Shown here piece after piece: positions 21,882 to 34,127 of a stretch of 64,000 nucleotides of DNA; the stretch's first letter is position 1, and every line of letters begins with the position of its first letter. The translations under genes and the position numbers were made by a program. Source of the stretch: Oikopleura dioica (lineage: Eukaryota > Chordata > Appendicularia > Copelata > Oikopleuridae); the NCBI GenBank assembly GCA_907165135.1, contig OU015569.1, positions 930,001 to 994,000 of the forward strand. Reading direction: 5' to 3'. A model generated the notes under the pieces. That model did not search any database. It saw nothing but the letters and a program-made list of their open reading frames with translations, and was not told the DNA's origin.

Positions 21882-24800
21882 ATGATAACTGTGCTTGTAT
21901 TTCTGCTGACTGTAGTGTGGTCTTCACTATCCGCTAGGCTAGGTATTTATTCACGATGTTCTGAACATTAGACATCTAACATGACATTTAGCCGTATTGA
22001 GTGAGCCTGGGCATGATTTAACACGTGATCAAGTGTTCAAAGTGGCAGCGAAAATGTCCAACGAGAATGTCAGCTTTTACTTGTACGAGCCGGAGCAGCT
22101 GAACGACGGGAAGAATCCCTTTCGCGATTTTACGGCGCTGTGCAAATTGCTGGAAAAGCCGCTGCACGGGATTCTGTTCATTTCACGAGCAGGTACTTTG
22201 AGAATTACAAACTCCAGTGATGTGAAGCTAGGATCGCCCGCGTTGCCGAAAGTGGCCGATTTTGCAGAGACTATGGGATTGCCGCTGATTACACCTTTCG
22301 CGGGGCGAATTAAGGACTCCACAACCACGGTGTCGTTTCTCCCAGGCCGGATTTCATTCATTCACTCGAAAAATTACACGGCTTAGTGAAATCGGAAAAA
22401 GGAGAAGAACAGATCTTTGCATTTTTAAAAAGCCAAATCACAGATCTTCGGGAAACGATCATCTGGGCCTGTGAGAAGGCGAATGTGGTGCCAGTTGCGC
22501 GAGTTTTCCAACTGAACAAGGACAAGACTGTTCAACCGATTGTGATGTATTTCGACAAGAAAAGCATCGCTGATGAGATTGCGAGAACATTGGCCCTGTA
22601 CGATCGCGGCTCTCGACGGATAATATGCATCTGCGGCGGGCCCATCATTAACGAAATGATTCTAGTTGCGCAAGTGACTGGGCTCTTCAAGCGCAACATT
22701 AATATTCTATTCCTGGATCCGACGAGTGATCAGGCTTCGGGATATAAAGCCGCCCATTCAGTGACATTTTGATTACCGAAGCAAAAATAATACGAATTCA
22801 AGAGTGCACGGTTCTTGTTGCGTAACTCCTTTTATATCCAATCCTCAAGACTCTCGCGAATGTAGAAGCGACGGATGCTAATTTGCGAAGGGTCAAAAAT
22901 CAATGATTGATTTGAAAAATAAATAGTCCAAAATTTTTAACCCGTGAAGACAACATGGCTCCCTTATGACAAGAACTCGAGCGGATTCAATGCGAGGGCG
23001 GAGCTTCTTGAGATGGAAAATGTGACAACTGGGATGATTTTGACAAGCGAATCCTTGCGAATGTTCGGCTCGCTGCTGATCAAGGTTCCGGTAAGAAGCT
23101 GGCTCTAGAAGCGCTAAGCCGCGCTCGCCTCTTCCGCAACCCGTGTAAAGTCGATACCTTCCACAGAACCGGACGCGTTGGCGCCGCTGGCAGCCTCCTG
23201 CCGGAGGAAACGCAAATGGACGCAAGGTTAGATCCCATGCGGATATCTCCAATAAAACCTAGCCAAACACACTCTGTCTCGGCCGTTTTTTACGTTACGG
23301 GGCGGATAAGGACACCTCCGTTCAGGCACGCTGATGATCAAGAACAGCCCAAATTACACGTCCGAGCTCATTACCGGACTCAATATGTCGTGGGATGGTG
23401 AAGTCCTCCAGGTTAGCTTCAAATCTGTCACATTTGAAGGGAGCCTACGTGGCGCTCAAAAACCGTGCTCCAGTAATTTTGATACTCTCTTGTGTAACTG
23501 CCCTGCTAGCCGCGATTTTATCTGTACGAGCAGCACGTTGGCTACAACCACTTTACGGCGCAGTGGAACAAGCGCGATGGGATGACGTACTCCCAGCTCC
23601 TTCCGGCCTCAGTTATGTTAGAAACAAATCGATCTATAATTAATAGAACATGTTTCTAACCAATAGCAAAGAGCAGCCCGAGTACATACTGGTCACAACG
23701 CTAATCTCTCAGGAATGCGACTTCTAAGCTATTTCATTTCACTAACCACAGTCATTATTATTAGCCGGGATAAATACCGTACTTTACTGAAACTGGCGAA
23801 ATAAATAAAGTTCGTGTTGATAAAGGACTTTGTTTATCGTTAAGGGGGCGAGTAATTAGGCCCAGTAGCTGCGATGGTTATCGAAAAGGACATCCTCGGA
23901 ATATCTCATCCGGGACAGAAATTTCAAGTCGCACTGAGCCTTACATGAGTAAGTATCAGTTCGTCGCTCTCCAACTCGACGCAAAAAGGGGCTATTAAGG
24001 ATGTCTAACTGGGCCTTAATTTAGCCTTCTCGGACAAATTTCCCCTCGCTCTGCTCTGGCAAGTGGGACATGGCAACTTCTCACGCGAACGGTCATTTCC
24101 TTCGGAATACTTCGAAGGCTTTTGCAAAGGTAAGAAAGAAACAAGCCCGCGATTCTAGTTTAATGCGCCCTTTTGAAATCGAATTTCGCCTCTTTTCCCG
24201 GGCGCAGATTAAATGAACTGAATTGAATTGAAGCTAGGAATGGTCAAATCTGACGAATTCCATATTCGAATTTGAATATTTTAGAGCGCGGCGGACAAAT
24301 CTCCGCGGCGGAAATCGCCTTTCCCCGCTTTAAAACGTTCTAAATGCAATGCGCAAAGCTCGATAGTACTTTTACGTTTACAGTTACGTCTGCGGCAAGA
24401 TCTTTTGTCTAGATATCCTCGACGTAATGGCCCGGCAGCTCAACTTCAAGTATCGCATTCGGCTATGTTCTGATAATGAGTACGGCAACGAGCAGGCCGA
24501 TGGCACTTGGGTAAACAAAAAAAGCTTTTGAATGAATGGTTGCTCAGACTTTTTAGAACGGGATGATCGGCGAAGTGATTCTAGTAAAGGGCTTTTACCA
24601 CAACGGCAGCTTATTTCGTTTGTACGATTGCAGAGTTGAGCCCAAACAGGCCAAGCCGATTTGGCGATTGGATCACTGACGATCAGCTATGAGCGGGAGC
24701 AGCGCGTCTCATTCACCACTCCCTTCATGAACACGGGCGTTTCGATTCTATACAAAACGGCTAAGCCCTCGGATCCAGGTCAGGTGCACCAATAAAGTTA

Positions 24801-26387
24801 CTCAACTCAAAATCAAAAGAATGCCAATCCCTTTTTACTCAATTTCCAGGGCCCTTCTCTTTTCTGGCGCCTCTCTCCTCCTCCGTCTGGATTTCCATTC
24901 TAGTCGCGCTTTTCCTCGTCACCGTGGCAGTTTTTGTCGTGACGAAAACTGCGGCTGACGAGGCCAAACTTGGATGTTGTGATTCGGTTTGGTTTACGAT
25001 AGGCGCTCTTTTGCAGGCAAGAAAAAAAGAACGTGTGCTAATCATCGACCTTTTTCTTTAGCAAGGGCCCGACATTACGTTTACAACACCAGCTTCGCGG
25101 ACGATTACGGCTATCTGGGTAAGGAGCTAGTTTGATTTCTAAACAGCAGAAAAGCGTCTGTCAATGATCAACGACTCACACGCAATCTAGTGGTTTTTCA
25201 CGCTAGTCTTTGGCATGTTCTACACGGCGAATTTGGCGGCCTTCTTAACCGTCAAGCGAATGGACGTACCTATTAAAGGGGCCCAAGACTTGGCTCAGCA
25301 GAGCGCCATTGCCTATGGAACTATGGGAAGGTGCTTAGATCGCGCTACTTGACTTCTCAAAGGAGCAACTTGATCAGCACCAGGGAAGACGATGGCTCAA
25401 CGTCGTCATTTTTCAGAAACTCGAAAATTCCTCTTTATCCAAAAGGGTTTCCCAAGTCTAAACATTTTAGCTCTGGAGAGGTGAGTGGGAAACCCGATGT
25501 TTATCAACAAATGTGGAAATATATGGCGAGCAACAATGATGTGTTGGTGAAAGAGTAAGAGCTCCTTCTAACCAACCAGCGCTCAATAACTCCCTTTTCA
25601 GCCAGGAGACGGGCATTCAGCGGGTTCTGGATGGCGATTACGCGTTTCTGATGGAAGCAAGGCGGGTGGTTAAAATCTCAATTGTGCCGTGTCCATACAA
25701 TTTTAACTCCCCGACGCAAGTTCCATCGAGTACTTGACTACCCTCAACTGCAACCTGACACAAGTCGGGGGCCTCCTTGACTCCAAGGGCTACGGGATCG
25801 CCACGCCAAAAGGTATTCGTTCATTCGCTTTAAATAAATGAAAGACGACGTTCCAAGGGTCGAAGTGGCGTCAGATACTTTCGATGCAAATACTCAAAAT
25901 GCACGAGAACGGGATAATGGAAGAATTGCGGCAGAAGTGGTGGAAGGGCAACCAAAAACCGTGCCCCGTCTTGCAAGAAAACAAGGTAAGAAGCGCTCGT
26001 TTCGCGATTATGCAGATGGAATTGATATGGTTCCAATTGAATTATTGCTCGAGAATAGAAACTCGCCTTCTCTCTCTCGAATGATCCTTTTCCGCGCTGT
26101 CACATTAGCGTCAGGCAGGGTCAAACCGAAGCCGACACAATGGCAATGACGAGGCCGGCTGGTGACCGCACCCGGATCGTAATAGAGATCACGACACGTT
26201 CATTTTAATAACCGCGCTCCAAAAAAAAGGCCTCACGTGTATTTTAAAGAGCTCGCTGGGCATGGAGTCTTTCGGCGGCATCTACATCATCCTCTGCATT
26301 GGCGTCGTCGCCGCGTTGCTCGTTGCGCTGTGTGAATACGTCCGCAAAAGTAACCGTTTACAAGCAGAGTCTTGCCGAAACTGCTAA
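21882..26387 (+). CDS. Ionotropic glutamate receptor subunit (kainate/AMPA-like)
   Basis: Signal peptide exon 21,882-21,942 ([17 protein letters not shown]). The amino-terminal domain follows to about 23,420. The ligand-binding and channel parts are unmistakable: [20 protein letters not shown] (24,100-24,460), [25 protein letters not shown] (agonist Arg present), [20 protein letters not shown] (M1), [11 protein letters not shown] (pore, Gln at the Q/R position), [17 protein letters not shown] (M3), [29 protein letters not shown] (S2 Glu), [24 protein letters not shown] and a last TM ([19 protein letters not shown]). Introns are 40-280 nt; those at 25,017-25,061 and 25,662-25,720 are GC-AG. 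A -1 frame break occurs at the A5 run 22,369-22,373 in the amino-terminal domain. About 20 extra residues follow SKIPLY. Some amino-terminal junctions are unresolved, so a pseudogene cannot be excluded, but the channel core looks intact. Confidence 0.85.
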
Positions 26388-26744
26388 AGCGCTGGCGCTT
26401 ACATCTGTACCCGACGTGTTGAGTGGCCTTTTCTGCATTTTACGACGTTGGTTGCAAGTACTCCCACTTTGCACATTTTTACTCACTTTTCAAAATCAAT
26501 AAATCAAAACTCAAATGATCGATCTTTTATCGCCTTCAAAATACTTAGACGGAGACGCAGATTAGGACGTGTTCTGGTCACTTAGCCTCCCATCCCGATC
26601 GAAAATGGCAAAACTAACCGACATCTGTTTTGCGACAAGTTTATAATTTTGATGCGGCTGGTGCGGTTTAAGACAGCAAAGCCATCCAAGTAGCCACACT
26701 TTCGCCTTCTTGGAAAATCGGAAGCAGAAAACATAGATTCTCAC

Positions 26745-26870
26745 TTTTCTCGGACTTAACCAATTTAAGGAAGTGCATTTTTGGATGACCAATAAGATTG
26801 CTGTATTTGGCCTACCGGCCAATCAAAACCCTGATCCATAAAAACACTTTCATAAATTGGTTTAACCCCT
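26745..26870. repeat. Single terminus of the palindromic-element family
   Basis: GACCAATAAGATTGCTGTAT and the GGCCTAC..GCCAATCAAAACCC that follows match the outer ends of the large palindrome at 41,987-44,019. Only one end is clear here, between the receptor genes. Confidence 0.55.
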
Positions 26871-27167
26871 TTTTTGTCACGAATAATTCAATAAGTTCGT
26901 TGAACTCGAAGATCGAAATTCTCTCCAAAATCCATTTTTTCGCGAAATTCGACGCTGTTTTTGCAGAATTATTGACTCACGTTTGAACGCGTGCAAAAGT
27001 AATTTTCAATCGTCCTCTGTTTCAAAGAGCAAAAAAAAGGGTTGATTGATTTTAAAATCGATGTTCACATAGAGACTCATACTCATGCGTGGCGAATCGT
27101 TACGCGCAGGAAAAATATTGAGAGAAGAAGAAGAAGCGAATTTACTTCACAGAATATTAATATTATT

Positions 27168-30100
27168 ATGCGTTTGCTCGTCGGATTACTTTTCTTTCAA
27201 AACGTAAGTCTATGGATTTTTCTACAAGATAATCCTCTTTGGAGAGCTCAAAAAGATTCATCTTTTGGTTAAAATTTTAAAAAAGGCCCGCTGCGACGAA
27301 GAAAAGCTCTTCCAGCGACTTATTGGTAACTACGACACCCGCTCGCGCCCCGTGACCATCAACTCGCTCACCAAGCGTCCCAATCCGATAATAATTTGAT
27401 AACGGGCTCACAGAACGTTAGATAAAGCGCGAGGCTGACAACCGCTCTTTCCAAATGTCATCAGACATGTGCCAATGTCCGCCATGTCCGCTCGTCGCCA
27501 GAATAAACTACACGTTTATTATCTAAAAAAGACGAAAAAGAGCCCGAAAGTAAGCTTCAACTCTATTTGATTCAAATCGCCGATTTGGAGGAACGCAAAG
27601 AAATTCTCCACACTAAAGCTAGACTGAAGATTTCTTGGTACGATCCAAGGCTCCGCTGGGATCCGTAAGTATTCTAGCTGAGCTTGAGTAGCTCATGACT
27701 GCTCAGGGCGCAGTTCGGTGGCATGACGAAGATCAAGCTCAACTCCACGCGAGTATGGAAACCCGACATTGTCTTGCATAACTCCGTGACAGGCAATTTC
27801 AAAACGACGGAGCAGGGCCACTACTACAAAGGTGAGGTCTAATTGCTCCGTGGAGCCGTTTTGATATTTTGCGGAGCCGTTTTGATTTTGAACGCGAAAG
27901 TCTGTCGTAACCCGCCGCCGCCCAATTGCAAGTAAGCTAAAAGGCTTACAAGCATGTTATTATTACAGCGGTAAAGGTCAGTAGCAGAACTAATCGCGTG
28001 TGGAAATGGGAAGTGCCCGTGTCGAACGTGCTCGATCCCAGAAACCCAAGACGGATCTACGCTCAAAGAAATTTACGCAATTCAATTCTAGTGACCATAT
28101 TCGATAACGGAACGGTGGAATGGCAGCCTGCAGCGCTTTATCAGACTTCATGCGGCATTGATACGAAATTCTTCCCCTTCGATTCGCAGAACTGTACGCT
28201 AAAGGAATGGGGCTCTAGAAACGGCCAGTTAAGCGGCCGCCGATTGTTTGCCGAAGCTCAACGCAGTCCTCAAATTAAGTTCGGTTCGTGGAGCTTTACG
28301 GCGGAGGAGCAGTTGCTACTTCCGACTGGAAATAATGAGACCTTAAGGGAGGTGATTGAAGGATTAAGCCATGCCAATTACTCGTAGCAGCGCATAATTC
28401 TAATCCCTTTTATGTGAAATTATAATGCGGCAACAGTTCGTCAAGTCCGGCGAGTGGAAGCTCATAGACTCCCGCATCGAGAAGTCTTTAGAGGGATTCT
28501 ACAAGGCCCGGCTCGGAAGGAAGCGAACTACCGATGATACCAGTAGCAGACTCAAATCCGGGGTTACGCCGCCACTAAGAGAATCCTGTCTTGTGATTGG
28601 CTGACAGGATAACTTGTTCGCCATCTGTGGCGAACAGCTTGAAATCCCGGGCAAAGGGCTGCTATCATCGGTAGCTGCGAAAAGAGCCTAGTGAGCCGCG
28701 AAAAAGTATCGAAGCCAGGCGCTGATGAAATATTCAGTGATAACATTTCGATTTCTCCTGCGTCGAGAGCCAACGTTTTATTTGGTAAACGTAATCGGTT
28801 GGTAAAGCCTAATTCGCTCCTCATAATCACAGGGCCGTTAAGTTCCCTGCTTCCAAATAATTTTCCTCGCGATCGCCGCCTTCTGCTGCCCAGTGGACTC
28901 GAGCGAGAAGGTAAGAAGGTCCCTGACGCGTTTAGAAAATAGAGCTTACGGTATTGGTGTTTTTCTGTTTTGGTGTTTTGTTAAGTTAACGTTCAGCTTC
29001 TTTCTAAAACATTCAGGTCACCCTGTGCATAACCTTGTTAGTGAGCCTGACGCTGTTTCAAATGCTGATGTTCGAAATTATGCCGACGAATAGGACCCGG
29101 AGCGGCAGTTTTGGCACTGAGTGCTTAATTGGAATTATGCACCCGAGAAACCAAGATTATGCAAAAAGCCTTCAAGGATCCAGCCTGATCGCTTGATTAA
29201 CAATGCCTCAAGACGGCCACCGATTTCATAATGCCTTAAGATGACAGCGCTGCGGCACGTGACCCCCTTTAACTCCCAAACTTCGGAAATCAATTAAGCT
29301 CTAATGAGGACTCGGGGATCCTCTAAAATCGAGAAAACAACTGTTCAAATTCCGGGTCTGTGAACTTTCCCGCATTTTTGAGTCGCCATCCGCACTGAAA
29401 AGCAATGCCTCACTTTTAGGAGTCTTTCTGCTCTGTGTGACTGTGCTAATTACCACGTCGGTATGCTGTTCAGGTACGTGTAAGACCAAACATGAAATTC
29501 TCCCCTGAACTGGCGTAGTTCTAATAAGCTGCGCACCTCAAACACGGAATCCATTCCAAGCCCCTGTGACTCCATAACGTGCACAAGGGCTTGCGGAAAA
29601 AGTGACGTTCGAAAAATTCCAACACAACAGTAATGCTAGTAATCTGGAATACGGACAGAATATTCCGTAAAGCGCCGCCGCAATTAACTTTTGCGAAATT
29701 GCATTTGGTGGCGTCTACGCGCTCGGCTAAAAATAAGCAACTGTTGATGCAAAAATAGCTGTCAATTTTTAATTAGCTTTTTTCAGTGTTTATTGTGCGA
29801 TGCCAGGAAACGCGCGTGCGCGTCTTTGGCCGCCTGCCGAAATGGCTCCGAAAGCTGGGCGGCTTCCCCGACGAGTGCTTCCTCGACAATGATCTCAATT
29901 CCGAGGGCTCCCCGTCACAGGCACTTTCTAGATGACACCCTCCTCTTCCTCCTCGCTAACCATAATTCTAGCCCTACTTTGAGCTTTCGCAGACGCACAC
30001 GTTCGCCAACGGCTTGGGGAAGAAGGTCCTCCACCACATAAGGTTAGAGTTACTCCTCTCCACCACCGTTCTAACTAATCATCAGTTACATCAGCCGTGG

Positions 30101-30429
30101 AGTGGAGCGATTCGCGCGCGAGGAAACCCTCAAGGTAACTACTGCTAATTCTAGTTTGTTTTTGGCGGAACGGCGGATCGCGAAATTCACGCTTTTCTAA
30201 GCTTTATATAAGTTTTCTCGATTTCGTGTAAACAAGAGCGCGGGACAGCTTTTTCTGCGGAAGTGGCATAATCCAACGTTAACAAAAAATTAACGCGAAA
30301 AGGCTCCTTGAGGCTCATGTAATTATTTAGAATGAATGGCACTGGGCGGCGGCAATGCTGGAGCGCGCATTATTCGTCGTTTTCGTGATTTTGGGAGCTG
30401 CGACCGCGTTGTTGTTTGTTGGCAAATGA
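27168..30429 (+). CDS. Cys-loop (nicotinic-type) ligand-gated ion channel subunit
   Basis: Exon 1 encodes a signal peptide ([12 protein letters not shown]). Following exons give [41 protein letters not shown] and the Cys-loop [15 protein letters not shown] (13 residues between cysteines), then FGSWSF and [12 protein letters not shown]1 ([15 protein letters not shown]) precedes SSEK, TM2 is [17 protein letters not shown]3 [15 protein letters not shown], and the last exon carries TM4 ([20 protein letters not shown]) to TGA at 30,427-30,429. The SEK sequence before TM2, rather than PAR, suggests a cation channel. Loop C lacks the vicinal Cys pair, so it would be a non-alpha subunit. The 28,205-28,279 intron begins GA and ends AG. 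Several exons are tiny and the junction before TM1 is unresolved; a MITE sits in that intron. Confidence 0.85.
28547..28676. mobile_element. Short MITE in receptor intron (shared with 8418)
   Basis: Reverse-complement relative of 8418-8562, with AGCAGACTC...GGCTGCTATC ends and the TTCGCCATC...GTGGCGAAC hairpin. It interrupts the Cys-loop receptor gene just before the TM1 exon. Confidence 0.7.
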
Positions 30430-30845
30430 GAATAAACAATCGTGAAATTCATTACGCTTCTTTGAAAAAAGAGCCTGACACTCCAAGTGATGAGCCCAAG
30501 ATTCCTTCGGCTGGGCTCATCTGCGGAGGACACCCTCGAACGGGAAAACAGAGTCCAACTCGTTTAGAGCTGCCCGGCTCTTGCCGATAAGGAGCGTTAA
30601 GTAAATCTAGCCCAGTTTAGAAGGAACCGGGGGAGAACTAGCTACTGTAAAACCGCCCGGGTCGATAATGCTGGGAGTTAATTGTCATCACCGAACATAT
30701 AATTGACGCCACATGCAAAATATAATGAAATCAGCTAAGCGCAAAAAACAGGATCTGACGCGAGCCTGCCCAATTCAAAAAAAGAGCAACGCAGAGAGAG
30801 AGAGAGAAAGACCGAATTATAATTTTCTACGCATTGATTGTTATA

Positions 30846-31064
30846 ATGCGCTTAGAGAGAAAAATACGCCCATTCTTGTTTTTTGTACTTCTCTTAGGAA
30901 AAGCGGAAAACAACGAAGAGACCCAATTTTATTTTAAAAAAATCCTAAAAAATAGGCGTGAATTGAATTCAATAAATTTCGCAAATTACAGTAATGCGCG
31001 GAGAAGCAAAGCAAATGCGTCTGCGCCGCGATCTAAGCTGGCCAAGCCTCTCAGGAACAAAGGT
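30846..31064 (+). CDS. Putative secreted basic protein, 5' exons
   Basis: From the Met at 30,846 the frame opens with a signal peptide (MRLERKIRPFLFFVLLLGKA). A short acidic stretch follows, then a Lys/Arg/Ser-rich segment ending LAKPLRNK before a GTGAGT donor at about 31,065. A possible 40-nt GC-AG intron lies around 30,955-30,994; reading straight through is also open. Downstream exons were not identified. Function unknown; it lies 3' of the Cys-loop receptor on the same strand. Confidence 0.4.
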
Positions 31065-31549
31065 GAGTCGCCAAAACGTGTGCGTCGCTCACTCATCCCC
31101 TCGGACATGTTCATTGACATGGGCTTTAGAATTTCTGCCCGGGTCAGCCAATGATCAGCGCCCGCGATCGCGTAAGAATTTAGAAAATTGCGCGTTGCTC
31201 TTTTTACTTTCGTTCACCTTGCAAAACAGTAAATTATGGATTAATATCGCTGCTGTTTAGATGATAGTACCGCGGTACTCGACAATCCATCGTAGATCTC
31301 CTTTCGACAACGCGGACTTTTGCCACGAGAGCCGTCAGGAGCGGCCTTATCGCCTTTTTCGTAATTATGTCAGAATTTCTTGCGCGAAAACACCGATAAG
31401 AGTAAAAAAATTCTTCAATACATCGTCAACTTCGTCTGCGAGAAAATCTAAGAAGGTCGAGTTCTCACGGTTGAAAAGAAGCCCCCTACGAATATTATTC
31501 CTGTCAACACTTGCTGTTTCTACTTGCTGTTTTATCACCTAAGACTTAC

Positions 31550-31738
31550 CACAAATCCAACGCCGGTGAGGATTGATCCCAGGCCGAGATTGCAGCAGAG
31601 GCAGCATGTGCTTACGCAGGGCTTGTGTAGATCGTCGGCGTCGAAGTCGTCGTGCTGAGCATGGCCGTATGGCAGCGGCTGCTCGTTCTGCACGAAGTCG
31701 ACGGAAATGGGAGAGGTTGATCGGCGATGATCTTCCAT
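31550..31738 (-). CDS. Cys-rich membrane protein, first coding exon
   Basis: The 63-residue exon reads MEDHRRSTSPISVDF... to HKPCVSTCCLCCNLGLGSIL and ends at a GTAAGT donor inside what looks like a transmembrane helix (LGLGSILTGVGFVV). A CTTTCAG acceptor lies just upstream of the ATG, as expected for a spliced or trans-spliced 5' end. The CCLCC cluster next to the membrane suggests palmitoylation. The downstream exon is not certain (a candidate reads IIFVGGFFSTV near 31,480). Confidence 0.45.
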
Positions 31739-31859
31739 CTCTCGATCTGTCTTACCTGAAAGAAGAGGCTTAGAAAGAGAAAAGGCTAAATTATTAGCTC
31801 AGTGAGAGGAACTAGCTGCCTGAGATAAGGAAGCGCCAGGAGCGGGCAGCGATTCTAAA

Positions 31860-33100
31860 CCCAAACTGAAGATGGGGCACACGATAAACTTAACTCGCCA
31901 TGCTAAAAAAATTTTCCTAAATTTACCAAAAACGAAAACCAGGCGGTCTCGAAATGATGCAATATTTACTTATCGGGTTAGCAACTTTCCTAGCACCTAG
32001 TTTTTCTTATTTGTATTTGCAAATAGTATTGTTAATTGGATTTCATCAAATATTAATTATAAATTATAAATGAAAATTAGCGTTTATCCATAATTAAGGC
32101 GCCCCGGTTAGTAGTTACTAAGGAAAAATAGACGAGATGAGCACTTGTGCTCGTAGGTCTATTCAGTTTTGTTGTGGGTTAAAACGATCGGATGGGGGAT
32201 GGCAACGTTGCCGTCCTTCCGCTGCCAGCAGGGTTCACTCCTGTGCTTGCCTCAGCTTCCGACCGCTTCGGAGAAAGCGAAAAAGCGCTGATCGCCGCCT
32301 CTGATGAGCTTAGCGCTCATCTACCGAAAGGTTACAGCGCACTTTAGGATTTGCTGCTAACTCGGAACCGGAGACGCATCCGGCTTCGCACTAAGACGGG
32401 GACAAGTCGATCTCTTACCTTGATTCACTATCGAATAACTATCGTTTCAAAGCCAAAACCAATCAAATAGTCCTTTAGGCTTTTCGAAAAGTTAAAGTTA
32501 AAACTAGTGCTAGTAATAAAAATATAAAAAAAGGAGATGGTTAGTAGAAAGTTGAGTGTTGAACAGATGAGTCGTTTGATCAGCAATATCGACGATACTA
32601 GTGAAAAAAATTAGCGAAATTTTTTGCTAAGAAAAAATTACCTTCAATTTTTTGACTTCTATAGGCTTTTTCAGACATTTAGTAAATTAGTATTATTGAC
32701 AAGATTATGTTCTGATCCGACAGGTTAATTGAATTTCAATTTGCAAAAACGTCGCTGGGCTACTTTTTTATGAGTACTTTTGGTAAAAACACAGAAAAAT
32801 CACTGACAAACCGAATTTATGAAAAAATTTCTTGACGAATATTTTTTAGAAGTTCCGGATTTTTCGCTCGTTATTTATAATAGATGGCGCAAATTTTAAT
32901 TAAATAATTTGTTTTAATTTTTTTTTTTAATTTTATTTTCAATTTTTTTTTGATTAAATTTTTTTTCCTTGTTTAATTTTTTTCCCTAACTTTTATTTTT
33001 TTATAATTTCTTTTAATTTTTGTGACATTTTTTCTTCTTTTTAAATTTCTCTAAAACCTTTCCTTCGGATATTTAAAATCCAAAAGCAGCAAACTTCTAT
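31860..33100. other. AT-rich interval with one small ORF
   Basis: Contains a 51-aa ORF on the plus strand (32,192-32,347, MGDGNVAVLPLPAGFTPVLA...) of higher GC than its surroundings, and a T-rich tract at 32,900-33,060. The ORF looks protein-like and might be a remnant of a mobile element, but I recognise no domain. Confidence 0.3.
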
Positions 33101-33893
33101 GTTTTTTTCTTCAGCAATATACAAAAGGGTTCTCTATTCCGATTCGTTTTCCAGTTGTTTCACCAAAAATCTCTGTTTCCCGAAAATTGTTATCTTCCGG
33201 GCGCGAAGCAAAAAGTCTCTCGCGTTTTGGCGTAAAGTACAAAAGAATCTACAAAACGGTTTTGCGGCGGAGCTTCCTCCTTGCGCTAGAGCGGGAGCGT
33301 GGATCGATGCAGAAGGCGGTGGTGCTGTGGAGTAGCACCAAGGTACCCAGCGCCATCTATAAAGTCAGCACTCGTAGCGCGGCGCGGACGGCCGATCGTA
33401 GTCGCTTTTCAATGGTACGTTCCAAATGGCTCGCGGCGAAAACGAGGTTGAACCAGCAAAGGTCGCAAAGGCCACCTCAATTTCAAATACTCAACTCATA
33501 TTCACTCGATTATTGCGCAAAGCCGCCAATGTCGTTTATTCAAGTGAATTCCGCACTCTTCCTTGATTCCACCTTGTCAAGTCAAGTGCCGTTTCATTTC
33601 ATGAATTAGTAGCGCTAGAACTTTTTTTAGAAACTTTTTTTTCTCTTCGCGTCAGAATAAACTCTTCATTTCACTCTTCATTTTTGAATTTCTTTTATCT
33701 TCATTTTTTTCTGTTCATTTCTCAAAAACCATAATCACCGCGCCAGACTGTAGAATTGGTCGCTTGGGAACTGATGGCCAGTGATAAAATAAGACAAAAC
33801 TCGCTAATACAATATCGCCGAAGTAAAGCGTTAGTTGATAATAAAATGAATACAGTAGATACTAGATAAAATTATTATCAAAAAATCTTTCAG

Positions 33894-34127
33894 ATGACAG
33901 TAACTAGCGAGAGAAATAGGGAGAGACCGCGTCTTACTCGCACGAGCTCCTGTAACTTCCCTGAAAGAGTCTCAAGAAAAACGCCCAGCTTGCGTCAGAT
34001 CCGAGAGGTTGGAAGTAACAACTTTGATAATTTAGGCGGGGTGCGTTTGACACCTCTTCCAGATAGCGGCGCTTTTCCGCCACTTCCTCCCGTGCCTCTA
34101 CTTCGCCACTACTTCTATCCGCTCTGA
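33894..34127 (+). CDS. Hypothetical 77-aa ORF with upstream splice acceptor
   Basis: CTTTCAG directly precedes the ATG. The product is basic and Ser/Pro-rich (MTVTSERNRERPRLTRTSSC... ending PPLPPVPLLRHYFYPL). There is no homology I can recognise; it could be a trans-spliced small gene or chance. Confidence 0.25.
   Translation: MTVTSERNRERPRLTRTSSCNFPERVSRKTPSLRQIREVGSNNFDNLGGVRLTPLPDSGAFPPLPPVPLLRHYFYPL

Noticed and set aside
22942-23420. iGluR region as a definite pseudogene
   Set aside because: Frames are inconsistent here, but downstream channel exons are intact with good splice sites and alternative short introns can close most junctions.
33187-33609. 140-aa plus-strand ORF, and a minus-strand signal-peptide-like reading near 33,354
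   Set aside because: No splice or start context, composition close to background, and the two readings contradict each other.
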